In this document: one piece after another, positions 38,356-46,327 of the stretch | How the letters are laid out: each line of letters begins with the position of its first letter | Numbering within the stretch: position 1 is the first letter of the stretch | NCBI RefSeq assembly: GCF_900166585.1 | Contig: NZ_FVZC01000008.1 | Location: 682,001 to 746,000, forward strand | Direction: 5' to 3' | Length of the DNA: 64,000 nucleotides | From: Mesobacillus jeotgali | GTDB lineage: Bacteria; Bacillota; Bacilli; Bacillales; Cytobacillaceae | Made by a program: the position numbers and the translations under genes | The notes under the pieces: model-generated | Seen by the model: only the letters and a program-made list of their open reading frames with translations | Databases searched by the model: none | What the model was told of the DNA's origin: nothing

Positions 38356-39054
38356 TTATTTCCCTTTATTCATCTGCCTTGATAGATCATCTTTGTCCGT
38401 TTCTTCATTGAGTTCACCCTTGGCCTCGCCATTGGCGTTTTCGCCTGTACTCATATCGCGGCCTTGCGGGGACTTAAGCATATGCTTGATGACGCCATCA
38501 ACCATGTCGTCAACATTTCGACTATCGGTATCCAGTGACGCAAAGTTCTCCACGTCATTACGCAGGCTAGTGTCATCTGAAACGTATACATGGAACCAGC
38601 GAGGAACCACTGACATCGCCATCCGTTTAACCTGGTCCGCAGTCTCATTGCGATTTTCAGAATCTGTTTGGTATACGATCAGAACTTCCTCGTCAGTCAC
38701 AAGGGTTGATACATCATCTACATTTTGTGCCATCAGACTGAATCTGCTGATCATGTCCGCCATCCGTTCGCGGTCGATTGCTTCATATGCGTTTTCCGGA
38801 TTATCCGCACCCATGACACCAGTTCGCTGCTGGCGGACATATCCAAAGTCCTCGCTTCTGTCCTTTAATCCTTTACGTCCGCCTTCATTATATAACTCTG
38901 GACGATCATCGTTAACATTGAGTGTATTGCCGCTTCGCTGGTAAATTCCAGCTCCGCCATCACGACCGCCTTGTGAGGCATTATCATCTCCGGCTGCACA
39001 GCCAGTCATTGCCACAGTTCCGCAAATACCAAGAGCCATTAATGCTTTTTTCAA
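38356..39054 (-). CDS. yutC: YhcN/YlaJ-family sporulation lipoprotein YutC
   Basis: This 232-residue lipoprotein belongs to the YhcN/YlaJ family found in spores. The signal peptide ends in a lipobox MTGC (lipidated Cys19), followed by a Gly- and Asn-rich spacer. The conserved core from about residue 95 includes RERMADMISRFSLMAQNVDDVSTLVTDEEVLIVY and VVPRWFHVYVSDD. A highly charged tail ends in QMNKGK. TTG 39054 is the start, with GGGGGTG upstream. Position next to lipA matches yutC of B. subtilis. A role at the inner spore membrane is known for relatives; the exact activity is unknown. Confidence 0.88.
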   Translation of the reverse strand: MKKALMALGICGTVAMTGCAAGDDNASQGGRDGGAGIYQRSGNTLNVNDDRPELYNEGGRKGLKDRSEDFGYVRQQRTGVMGADNPENAYEAIDRERMADMISRFSLMAQNVDDVSTLVTDEEVLIVYQTDSENRNETADQVKRMAMSVVPRWFHVYVSDDTSLRNDVENFASLDTDSRNVDDMVDGVIKHMLKSPQGRDMSTGENANGEAKGELNEETDKDDLSRQMNKGK

Positions 39055-39199
39055 TTAAAACACCCCCTAATGATTAGAATGGCTTCGAAATTATTTTTTT
39101 TGCTTAGTAATTGATGGGGAATAAGTTATAATTAAGAAAACGCAGGCAAGGAGCTTGCCATAAAAACGGATCGTTAAGGAAAAAGAGGTGGACCTATCA

Positions 39200-39493
39200 A
39201 TGATTTGCATCAATAACTTATGTTACGAAATAGTGGATGAAGGACGGGATGGCTTTAATGAAGAAGCCTTTCGCGCCAGATACAGCGAGATTTTGACGAA
39301 ATATGATTATATAGTTGGTGACTGGGGATATGGCCAGCTCCGGTTAAGAGGATTTTTTGATGACCAAAACCAGAAGTCAACCTTCGATACAAAGATCAGC
39401 ACGGTGAGCGAGTATTTATACGAGTACTGCAATTTTGGCTGTGCCTATTTTGTCGCCAAGAAGGTCGCAAAGCAAGGGCAGGATAATAAATAG
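39200..39493 (+). CDS. yutD: YutD-like protein (DUF1027)
   Basis: This 97-residue protein of unknown function matches YutD. The motif DYIVGDWGYGQLRLRGFF is typical of DUF1027, and the C terminus has CNFGCAYFVAKK with two Cys. ATG 39200 is chosen with AGAGGTGG 8 bp upstream; GTG 39188 lies within that site. It is cytosolic by composition. It stands alone, divergent from yutC, and ends at a bidirectional terminator. Confidence 0.87.
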   Translation: MICINNLCYEIVDEGRDGFNEEAFRARYSEILTKYDYIVGDWGYGQLRLRGFFDDQNQKSTFDTKISTVSEYLYEYCNFGCAYFVAKKVAKQGQDNK

Positions 39494-39499
39494 AATAAA

Positions 39500-39535
39500 G
39501 AAATGCTCCAATCCTGGCGATTGGAGCATTTTTTC
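39500..39535. terminator. Bidirectional terminator after yutD
   Basis: AAATGCTCCAATC pairs with GATTGGAGCATTT around CTGGC; T-runs flank both sides. Confidence 0.9.
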
Positions 39536-39537
39536 GT

Positions 39538-39825
39538 TTATAGATCGCTATATGGCGGCTGTTCACTTTCAGTCGGGTCATCATGGGTTGGGTGGGCACC
39601 TGCTTCTTTTCTTGGGGTCCCCTGATGAAGGGACTTGAACTCATAATTGAAATTACTGTAGGTCCGCTGTCCTTCACGCCAAGGTGTGCTTTTTCCCTCT
39701 ACAGGTTCATCCTTCCGGAATGGCGACCCGTATGCTCCATCAGGAAAGTCTTCAGCCGTTATATAGTTCTTTTGCTTTTCCACATTTGAAAAATCGGAGT
39801 ACTTTTCGCTGTCTTCCTTGCTCAT
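39538..39825 (-). CDS. Conserved-looking small hydrophilic protein, unknown
   Basis: This 95-residue, strongly polar protein has no membrane segment or catalytic motif. Aromatic and Pro residues recur (DFPDGAYGSPFRKDEP, STPWREGQRTYSNFNYEFKSLHQG), and the tail reads EQPPYSDL, suggesting an extended, largely disordered chain. ATG 39825 is used, with AAGAAGGTGAG before it; a longer frame from 39882 lacks a site. It is the last gene of a minus-strand cluster with the DUF3055 gene and glpX. I do not recognise the family with certainty; the ribosome site, codon bias and terminator support a real gene. Confidence 0.7.
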   Translation of the reverse strand: MSKEDSEKYSDFSNVEKQKNYITAEDFPDGAYGSPFRKDEPVEGKSTPWREGQRTYSNFNYEFKSLHQGTPRKEAGAHPTHDDPTESEQPPYSDL

Positions 39826-39902
39826 GAACTCACCTTCTTTTGCTTGTTGTCTTTTTATTATTTCTTTGAAAAGACAAATCAAACAAACAGTTCGTTCCAG
39901 AT

Positions 39903-40169
39903 TTAAAGGATTGGCCGCAGGAATATGCGAAGTTCCTCAGCATCTTCCTCGGATAAGTTGTAGGCATATTCAAGATATCCTTCTTCATCAAGGTCATCCT
40001 GGCCAAGAATAGCGAAGCGGCTTCCCTGGATATCCAAAACGATACTCTTTCCATAGTATCGGCTTGTCTGCATAATCGCCAGGTCAAAACGCTGGTTTTC
40101 GCCTACAAAACTTGTATAGCGTGTTTTAGTGTCTTCTGTTTCATCATATAAAAAAAATCGTTCAGTCAT
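39903..40169 (-). CDS. DUF3055 family protein
   Basis: This 88-residue protein matches the small DUF3055 (SAV0927-like) family of Firmicutes. Its core reads RYTSFVGENQRFDLAIMQTSRYYGKSIVLDIQGSRFAILGQDDLDEEGYLEYAYNL, an alternating strand-helix pattern. No function is known. GGAGGATAACG precedes the ATG. It lies between glpX and the 95-residue gene on the same strand, 37 bp after glpX's stop, so co-transcription is likely. Confidence 0.85.
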   Translation of the reverse strand: MTERFFLYDETEDTKTRYTSFVGENQRFDLAIMQTSRYYGKSIVLDIQGSRFAILGQDDLDEEGYLEYAYNLSEEDAEELRIFLRPIL

Positions 40170-40206
40170 CGTTATCCTCCTAAGTACTGTGAAAAGTATG
40201 TATTGG

Positions 40207-41175
40207 CTAAACCATCACAAGATGAGGCTTGTGTTCGAGGTGATGGTGTGCTGTAATGTATCGGACAGTTTTGGTCTTTGATCGCATGACAATAGAGTGT
40301 GTTTCGACCAGATCGCCTCCCAGGAAATGCACCCCGTCAAGCAATTCTCCACTTGAAACGCCAGTTGCCGCAAAAATCGCATCCTCACCGGAAACCAGAT
40401 CATGGAGCATCAGCAATTGTCTTGGATCCTTTAAACCCATGGCGATACAGCGTTCTTCTTCCTCGATCGTCTGCGGAACAAGTCTAGCCTGCATATCTCC
40501 GCCAAGTGCTTTAATGGCTGCAGCCGAAATGACACCCTCCGGCGCGCCTCCCGTACCGACAAAAAGATCGACACCGGTGTGCGGGAGGGCAGTTGCAATT
40601 GAAGCACCTACATCACCATCGCCAAACAACTTGACCCTTGCGCCTTTTTGCCTGACACGTTCAATCAAGTCATCGTGGCGGTCACGTTCCTGGATGATTA
40701 CGGTCAAATCCTGAATCCGTTTATTGTTCGCTTTAGCGACGATTTCAATCGTCATTTCAATCGGATCATCCAGGCTGATTTTGCCAGCTGCACTTTTGCC
40801 GACAGCAATTTTCTGCATATACATATCCGGTGCATGGAGGAGGGTGCCTTTATCCGCGACCGCAATCACAGCCATCGCGTTATTATGTCCTTTGGCGACG
40901 ATATTTGTCCCTTCCAGCGGGTCAACGGCTATATCAACTTTTGGTCCCATACCGGTACCCAGCCGTTCCCCAATAAACAGCATTGGAGCCTCGTCCAATT
41001 CCCCTTCACCAATCACGACAATACCATCCATATTAACCGAATCAAACATCTTCCGCATAGCCGTTGTGGCCGCATCATCCGCTTCATTCTTCTTGCCGCG
41101 CCCCATCCATTGGGCAGAAGCCAGTGCAGCAGCTTCAGTAACTCTGACAATCTCAAGTGCCAACTCGCGTTCCAA
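40207..41175 (-). CDS. glpX: Class II fructose-1,6-bisphosphatase
   Basis: GlpX dephosphorylates fructose-1,6-bisphosphate in gluconeogenesis. The 322-residue protein has the class II motifs: [13 protein letters not shown] and [20 protein letters not shown], with metal-binding Asp and Glu, then [18 protein letters not shown] in the sugar-phosphate site. A TTG start at 41175 follows GGGGGAG. It leads a three-gene minus-strand unit. Growth on fatty acids via the fad genes would need this gluconeogenic step, but no shared control is visible. Confidence 0.94.
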   Translation of the reverse strand: MERELALEIVRVTEAAALASAQWMGRGKKNEADDAATTAMRKMFDSVNMDGIVVIGEGELDEAPMLFIGERLGTGMGPKVDIAVDPLEGTNIVAKGHNNAMAVIAVADKGTLLHAPDMYMQKIAVGKSAAGKISLDDPIEMTIEIVAKANNKRIQDLTVIIQERDRHDDLIERVRQKGARVKLFGDGDVGASIATALPHTGVDLFVGTGGAPEGVISAAAIKALGGDMQARLVPQTIEEEERCIAMGLKDPRQLLMLHDLVSGEDAIFAATGVSSGELLDGVHFLGGDLVETHSIVMRSKTKTVRYITAHHHLEHKPHLVMV

Positions 41176-41368
41176 ATGTCACTCCCCCATTTTCGACAGC
41201 ATTCTCACTCAACATCAATCTTACCAGAAAAACTTTTATTTCTGAATTTTATCGAGGGATAATTTGATTAAATTTATTGGCCATAGAAAAACTTAATCGG
41301 AGCGTAGAGCAGAAACCAGAAGTGATTGGAGGATAGGGTTGAAGGTCAGATTCCAGCTTGCCAAGTTT

Positions 41369-42240
41369 GGACAGCTTTGGCGGGAAGGGAGGAAAAGCTG
41401 TCAGAAGAAGCCTGATGTTTGGACAGCTTTGACGGGAAGGGAGGAAAAGCTGTCAAAAGAAGATCGAAGTTTGGACAGCTTTGGCGGGAAGGGAGGATAA
41501 GCTGTCAGAAGAAGCTTGAAGTTTGGACAGCTTTGGCGGGAAGGGTGGAAAAGCTGTCAGAAGAAGCCTGAAGTTTGGACAGCTTTGACGGGAAGGGGGG
41601 AAAAGCTGTCAGAAGAAGCTTGAAGTTTGGACAGCTTTGGCGTGAAGGGAGGAAAAGCTGTCAGAAGAAGCGTGAAGTTTGGACAGCTTTGGCGGGAAGG
41701 GAGGAAAAGCTGTCAGAAGAAGCCTGAAGTTTGGACAGCTTTGGCGGGAAGGGAGGAAAAGCTGTCAGAAGAAGCCTGAAGTTTGGACAGCTTTGGCGGG
41801 AAGGGAGGAAAAGCTGTCAGAAGAAGCCTGAAGTTTGGACAGCTTTGGCAGGAAGGGAGGAAAAGCTGTCAGAAGAAGCCTGAAGTTTGGACAGCTTTGG
41901 CAGGAAGGGAGGAAAAGCTGTCAGAAGAAGCCTGAAGTTTGGACAGCTTTGGCAGGAAGGGAGGAAAAGCTGTCAGAAGAAGCCTAAAGTTTGGACAGCT
42001 TTGGCGGGAAGGGAGGAAAAACTGTCAGAAGAAGCCTGAAGTTTGGACAGCTTTGGCGGGAAGGGAGGAAAAGCTGTCAAAATAAATCCGGAAATATGAC
42101 AGGTTAGAAGGAGGACCAAGAAAAGCTGTCCAAATAAGTCCTGAATTAAGACAGGTTAGAAGGAGGACCGAGAAAAGCTGTCAAAATAAAACCGGAAGTA
42201 AGACAGGTTAGGAGGAGAACCAAGAAGAGCTGTCCAAATA
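41369..42240. repeat. 52-bp intergenic tandem array, about 17 units (array D)
   Basis: GGACAGCTTTGGCGGGAAGG starts at 41369, 41421, 41473, 41525, 41577 and every 52 bp to 42045. Three diverged units then follow at 42098, 42150 and 42202. Every unit has GACAGCTTT facing AAAGCTGTC about 15 bp away, so each can form a 9-bp hairpin. The loop is purine-rich (GGCGGGAAGGGAGGA). The middle units are almost identical. The array fills the gap between divergent glpX and the EAL gene. No gene is visible in it. Confidence 0.96.
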
Positions 42241-42452
42241 AATCGAAAACGTCATTCGAAGCTCTGCTATTAATCGATAATACGTCACCAAAAACCAAAC
42301 TCAATAATTCTACCTGACTCCTCCCCCCTAATTTCTAACATCAAAAGAGTGAAAATATTTCGAAATAACTATATAGGAAAAAAGGTCTATTTTAGCGAAA
42401 TATGGTACAATTAAGAAAAACTTCTAGTCATCTTCTGAGAGGATTGAAATAT

Positions 42453-43742
42453 ATGGCCCGCCGCTTTACTAGCATATTGGACAACCTGCTTGGTTGGGGA
42501 AAAATAATGCTGCCTCATTCATCGATTTGTTATTATCCGCCCCAGTTTATTTTGCGGAACCCTTTGGTAGCAGGGGTGAAGAAGGCTATTAACAGTGGCT
42601 GTGAAGTTGCAGTCATTGCCTATACAATTAAAAACCACCGGGAGCTCGTTGCTCAGCTGGGTGAAGAAACGTGGAAGTATCATAAAGCTTTAAAGCGCCA
42701 TTTCAAAGATGTCATAGAAGTGGAAATTGATAAGGAAGACATGATTGTCCTGCATGATTATTATAGTGACAGTCTGAGCCTGTTCATGAGAATTGACCAT
42801 AACAGGCATTGTATATCCGAGATCGATGCAAAAATGAAAAAGATCCTCAGGGAAGCGGAAAGCAGGATTTTTCATCAGTATCCAACAGTCCAGCCGGTTT
42901 TTGATACGGGTTTTATTTTCATCGATAAATCAGTAGGTTCCCTTCATGAAGCGGTACTGAAGGCGCATCAGCAGGCTTTTGCGATGGCTGAAAAGCGGAT
43001 ACAGTCCGAATTCAATGAAATGGTCTATGAAATGAATAAAATCATCGCCCAGCAAAATATCAAACTTCTGGCACAGCCAATCATTGATGTTGCCACGAAG
43101 GAAATCCGTGCCTGGGAAATGCTGACCAGGGGGCCGGAGGGGACATCTCTTGAAAGTCCTTTACAGCTATTTTCAGTCGCCAGACAGACAAATATGCTGT
43201 ATGAGCTGGAAATGATCGTCTTGAAGAAAACGCTTGAGCAAATTACGTCAACAGGCTGCCCTGATGATATTTTCATCAATTTCACACCAATCACCCTTGG
43301 GAATTCCCGTTTCGTCCGGGACCTGAAGACGATGATGAAATCCTACGAAAGCATCAAGCCAAATCAAATCACATTTGAAATTACCGAGCGGGACTCAATT
43401 GAGGGAATCGACAATTTTATCTATAATATAAAGGTGTTAAGAGGAATGGGTATCAAGATTGCGGTGGATGATACCGGTGCGGGATATGCAAGCCTGAATA
43501 CCATCAGTGAAATCATGCCGGACGTCATCAAGATTGACCGTTCCGTCATCCAGAACATCGACAAAAACTCCGTCAAGGAATCGATGCTGAAAGGGCTTCT
43601 CCTTGTTGCAAGGGAAGCGGGATCCACAGTCATTGCGGAAGGGATTGAAAACGAGCATGAAGCTTCAGTCCTTTCACGGAACAAGGTTGAGCTGGCACAA
43701 GGTTATTTCTATGCCCGTCCCGGATTATTGAAAACCGTCTAG
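42453..43742 (+). CDS. EAL-domain c-di-GMP phosphodiesterase
   Basis: This 429-residue protein should hydrolyse cyclic di-GMP. The N-terminal half resembles a degenerate GGDEF-like domain (no GGDEF motif). The C-terminal EAL domain starts near residue 200. The motif is AWEMLTRG (EML for EAL), and the remaining catalytic residues are present: INFTP Asn, FEITER Glu, VDDTGAG Asp pair, VIKIDRS Lys, IAEGIE Glu and QGYF Gln. No membrane segment is present. ATG 42453 follows GAGAGGA; an upstream ATG at 42402 lacks a site. It is 22 bp before yutE. The upstream 212 bp after the array looks like AT-rich leader. Confidence 0.88.
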   Translation: MARRFTSILDNLLGWGKIMLPHSSICYYPPQFILRNPLVAGVKKAINSGCEVAVIAYTIKNHRELVAQLGEETWKYHKALKRHFKDVIEVEIDKEDMIVLHDYYSDSLSLFMRIDHNRHCISEIDAKMKKILREAESRIFHQYPTVQPVFDTGFIFIDKSVGSLHEAVLKAHQQAFAMAEKRIQSEFNEMVYEMNKIIAQQNIKLLAQPIIDVATKEIRAWEMLTRGPEGTSLESPLQLFSVARQTNMLYELEMIVLKKTLEQITSTGCPDDIFINFTPITLGNSRFVRDLKTMMKSYESIKPNQITFEITERDSIEGIDNFIYNIKVLRGMGIKIAVDDTGAGYASLNTISEIMPDVIKIDRSVIQNIDKNSVKESMLKGLLLVAREAGSTVIAEGIENEHEASVLSRNKVELAQGYFYARPGLLKTV

Positions 43743-43764
43743 CATCTTTGAGAGGTGATGAGGA

Positions 43765-44202
43765 ATGTATTTTGTCGACAGGGATCAAATCGAAGTAACA
43801 TTAGAGTTTTTGAACAGGCAGATCGATTTTTTTGAAAGCAATGAAACATGGGAAACGCCAATGGAAAAATCGGCTTTGGAGCGTGCGGCACATACAATGG
43901 TAGAAGCCGTTCTCGATGTGGGCAATGCGATGATTGATGGCTTCATCATGCGCGATCCGGGAAGCTACGAAGACATCATTGATATATTAGATGATGAAAA
44001 AGTGGTGACAGCTGAAATGAGCGCAGGATTGAAAAAAATCGTCCTATTCAGGAAGATGCTTGTCCAGCAATACACTGCTGTTGACCATGCCAGCCTGATT
44101 GAAACTTTCAAGTCTGAGCTTCCGCAACTCAAGCTTTTTCCGGTAAAGGTCAGAGAGTATCTAACGAACGAGCTGGGGCCTGTTTCCGCTTTTAAAAAGT
44201 AA
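43765..44202 (+). CDS. yutE: HepT-like protein YutE (DUF86)
   Basis: This 145-residue helical protein belongs to the DUF86/HepT-like family, which includes toxin RNases of HepT-MntA systems. An R-x6-Y pattern (RKMLVQQY, Arg96-Tyr103) resembles the HepT RX4-6YH site, but the following His is Thr here. No MntA nucleotidyltransferase gene is adjacent, so a classical toxin-antitoxin pair is not supported. The match and position fit chromosomal YutE of B. subtilis, of unknown role. GAGAGGTGATGAGG precedes the start, 22 bp after the EAL gene; the two are probably co-transcribed. Confidence 0.82.
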   Translation: MYFVDRDQIEVTLEFLNRQIDFFESNETWETPMEKSALERAAHTMVEAVLDVGNAMIDGFIMRDPGSYEDIIDILDDEKVVTAEMSAGLKKIVLFRKMLVQQYTAVDHASLIETFKSELPQLKLFPVKVREYLTNELGPVSAFKK

Positions 44203-44209
44203 ACGGCTG

Positions 44210-44277
44210 AAGAGACTGATAAAGTGAACTCTAACTCAATTGGGTTGGGTAAAGTTCCCTATTTCGGTCTCTTTTTT
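44210..44277 (+). terminator. Long-stem terminator after yutE
   Basis: AGAGACTGATAAAGTGAAC pairs imperfectly with GTTCCCTATTTCGGTCTCT, followed by six T. Confidence 0.65.
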
Positions 44278-44378
44278 CATTAGTGAGGTTTGTCCTTTGC
44301 ACTCTCAGCTTTGCTTATATAAAATGGGAGTATTCGTTTTCTAACAACAAGGGAACAGTAATCATAGGAGTGATCAAT

Positions 44379-45143
44379 ATGAAAAAATATAAAGGGTATC
44401 TGATCGATTTGGATGGAACGATGTATCGCGGCTCAGAGCGCATCGAGGCAGCTTCTGATTTTATAAAAAGGCTGATTGAAGCGGATATCCCTTATTTATT
44501 CGTAACGAATAATTCATCGCGCACACCTGCACAGGTTGCCGAGAAGCTGCGCGGCTTTGATATCCCGACGACTGAGGCGCAGGTTTTTACAACAAGCCAG
44601 GCCACGGCCAACTATATCTATGAGCAAAAACAAGATGCAACCGTATATGTGATTGGCGAAGAGGGAATCCAAACAGCGATTGAAGAAAAAGGCTTGAAGT
44701 TTGCTGGAGAAGATGCAGATTTCGTTGTTTCTGGAATTGACCGGGGCATTACCTATGAGAAGCTTGCAGTTGGCTGTCTTGCGGTAAGGAACGGGGCAAC
44801 CTTCATTTCGACAAACGGAGATATTGCCATCCCGACAGAGCGGGGCCTGCTGCCTGGTAATGGGTCTTTGACATCAGTCATCGCCGTATCGACACAAACA
44901 GAACCTATCTTCATCGGCAAGCCAGAATCAGTCATTATGGAACAGGCCTTGAAGGTTCTCGGAACAGCAAAAGAAGAAACGCTTATGGTTGGGGACTATT
45001 ATGATACCGACATTCTTGCAGGCATGAGGGCAGGCATGGATACCCTGCTTGTTCACACTGGTGTCACAACGAAGGAATTGCTTAAAGGTTATAATGAAAT
45101 GCCAACCTATACAGTGGATTCTCTGGACGAATGGGAAGTATAA
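44379..45143 (+). CDS. yutF: NagD-like HAD phosphatase YutF
   Basis: This 254-residue HAD-superfamily hydrolase dephosphorylates small phosphorylated metabolites. The nucleophile motif is YLIDLDGTMYRGSE (residues 5-18), motif II is FVTNNSSR, and the C-terminal motif VGDYYDTDILAGMRAGMDT contains the last acidic pair. The C2-type cap between marks the NagD group. ATG 44379 is used for ATAGGAG upstream; a longer frame from 44283 has no support. Known B. subtilis YutF acts on nucleotides and sugar phosphates in vitro; the substrate here is not known. Confidence 0.92.
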   Translation: MKKYKGYLIDLDGTMYRGSERIEAASDFIKRLIEADIPYLFVTNNSSRTPAQVAEKLRGFDIPTTEAQVFTTSQATANYIYEQKQDATVYVIGEEGIQTAIEEKGLKFAGEDADFVVSGIDRGITYEKLAVGCLAVRNGATFISTNGDIAIPTERGLLPGNGSLTSVIAVSTQTEPIFIGKPESVIMEQALKVLGTAKEETLMVGDYYDTDILAGMRAGMDTLLVHTGVTTKELLKGYNEMPTYTVDSLDEWEV

Positions 45144-45150
45144 AACATAA

Positions 45151-45186
45151 AAGGGACTTGAGCGATCTTTTGGCTGCAAGTCCCTT
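45151..45186. terminator. Bidirectional terminator between yutF and yutG
   Basis: AAGGGACTTG and CAAGTCCCTT form a perfect 10-bp stem with a 16-nt loop. Confidence 0.85.
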
Positions 45187-45228
45187 AATACTTATCAGGA
45201 TGACGTTTGTTGGCCGTCCAGTATTTTC

Positions 45229-45738
45229 TTAATTCTCTACATTTGCCGCTCTATGGGCAAGACGGCTTGACGCAGCAGCGGCAACTGCTCCCACGATATC
45301 ATCAAGGAAAGTATGGCACTTGCCTGATGCTTCTTTATCATTAAGAATCTTCAGGATACCCGGCTTTGCCTTATCGATGAACCCATAGTTTGTGAAGCCG
45401 ATCGAACCATAGATATTTACAATGGAGAAAGCGAGGATTTCATCCACGCCGTATAAGCTTTCATCTGTTTCAATGATCGACTGGAGCGGTTCTCCAAGCT
45501 TCTTCTGCTCAGCAAGGATATCAAGCTGGATTCCTGTCAGAATCGCATTCTGTACCTCACGCTTAGACAATACTCTTTCCACATTCTCGATACAATCGTC
45601 CATTTGCAGGTTCGGGTGGTACTTCTCCTGCAGGAAAAAAACGAGTTTGGCGATATCTTCTATTTCAACCCCGCGTTCATGGAGCCATTTTCGGGCAGTT
45701 TCCTCGGTCATATGGATGGCGCGTTTCTTTTCTAACAT
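45229..45738 (-). CDS. yutG: Phosphatidylglycerophosphatase A-family protein YutG
   Basis: This 169-residue protein belongs to the PgpA-like family, which in other bacteria removes phosphate from phosphatidylglycerophosphate. Motifs are EILAFSIVNIYGSIGFTNYGFIDKAKPGILKILND and the acidic CHTFLDDIVGAVAAAASSRLAHR near the C terminus. It lacks the obvious membrane segments of E. coli PgpA, as do Firmicute relatives. Its role in Bacillus is uncertain. ATG 45738 is selected for AAAGGTG spacing. It converges on yutF. Confidence 0.85.
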   Translation of the reverse strand: MLEKKRAIHMTEETARKWLHERGVEIEDIAKLVFFLQEKYHPNLQMDDCIENVERVLSKREVQNAILTGIQLDILAEQKKLGEPLQSIIETDESLYGVDEILAFSIVNIYGSIGFTNYGFIDKAKPGILKILNDKEASGKCHTFLDDIVGAVAAAASSRLAHRAANVEN

Positions 45739-45797
45739 CTGCATCACCTTTCTATAATTTAATTCAGATAAGAAAGTGAGTATCTCACTTTGGGAAT

Positions 45798-46153
45798 TGT
45801 CTAGCTCCAGCGCCTAGCCAGTTTTCATCTCCGAATTCGCTTCTCGAGTATCTTGCGAGAAGCGTTAGCTTTGAGCAGCTCGAGTCGTTTGTCTAGCTGC
45901 GGCTCCTAACTCCTCGAGACGCTTCGGTCCTGCCAATGAAGTCAAAGAACGACTTCACTGACGGGCCCTCCAGCGCTTGTCGGAGTTGGGCAGTCGCCTC
46001 CGCATTTCGAATTCGGTCCGCCCGGTGAAGTCAAAGAACGACTTCACCGGTCGGCCCTCCGTGGCACACGATGTGCTAGACCCGCCAGCCACAGGACGTG
46101 GCGTTATTAGGCGGGCAACGCTTGTCGGGGCTGACCAAGGCGCTTACGCTTTT
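45798..46153 (+). repeat. Interspersed GC-rich repeat, composite copy 2
   Basis: This 356-bp region contains the repeat twice in disrupted form: CTCGAGACGCTTCGGTCCTGCCAATGAAGTCAAAG is followed by a second GTGAAGTCAAAGAACGACTTCACC palindrome and the end block CGCTTGTCGGGGCTGACCAAGGCGCTTACGCTTTT. Other pieces (CTTCTCGAGTATCTTGCGAGAAG) form extra hairpins. No gene lies here. Nested insertion or recombination between copies would explain it. Confidence 0.8.
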
Positions 46154-46327
46154 CTATCAGCATTCTCAATATCTTATTTAACCTAAATTATTCCGCTTAA
46201 TCCGTTTTAGTGAAAGAATTCATACCTTTAAATCATTTCCAGATTCAAGCCAGTTATTCATTTTCATTGTTTTGCAATCCTGCACATATATTTGTAAAAG
46301 AATGGCTTGGAAATGAGGTGGTATTCG

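Noticed and set aside
40648..41262. Plus-strand frames of 204 and 173 residues opposite glpX
   Set aside because: They are antisense to a well-supported class II fructose-bisphosphatase and have no recognisable domains.
41369..42240. Replication origin iterons
   Set aside because: No DnaA boxes, replication gene or plasmid features are nearby, and the surrounding gene order is chromosomal.
43765..44202. HepT-MntA toxin-antitoxin pair
   Set aside because: No nucleotidyltransferase gene is adjacent; the upstream neighbour is an EAL protein.
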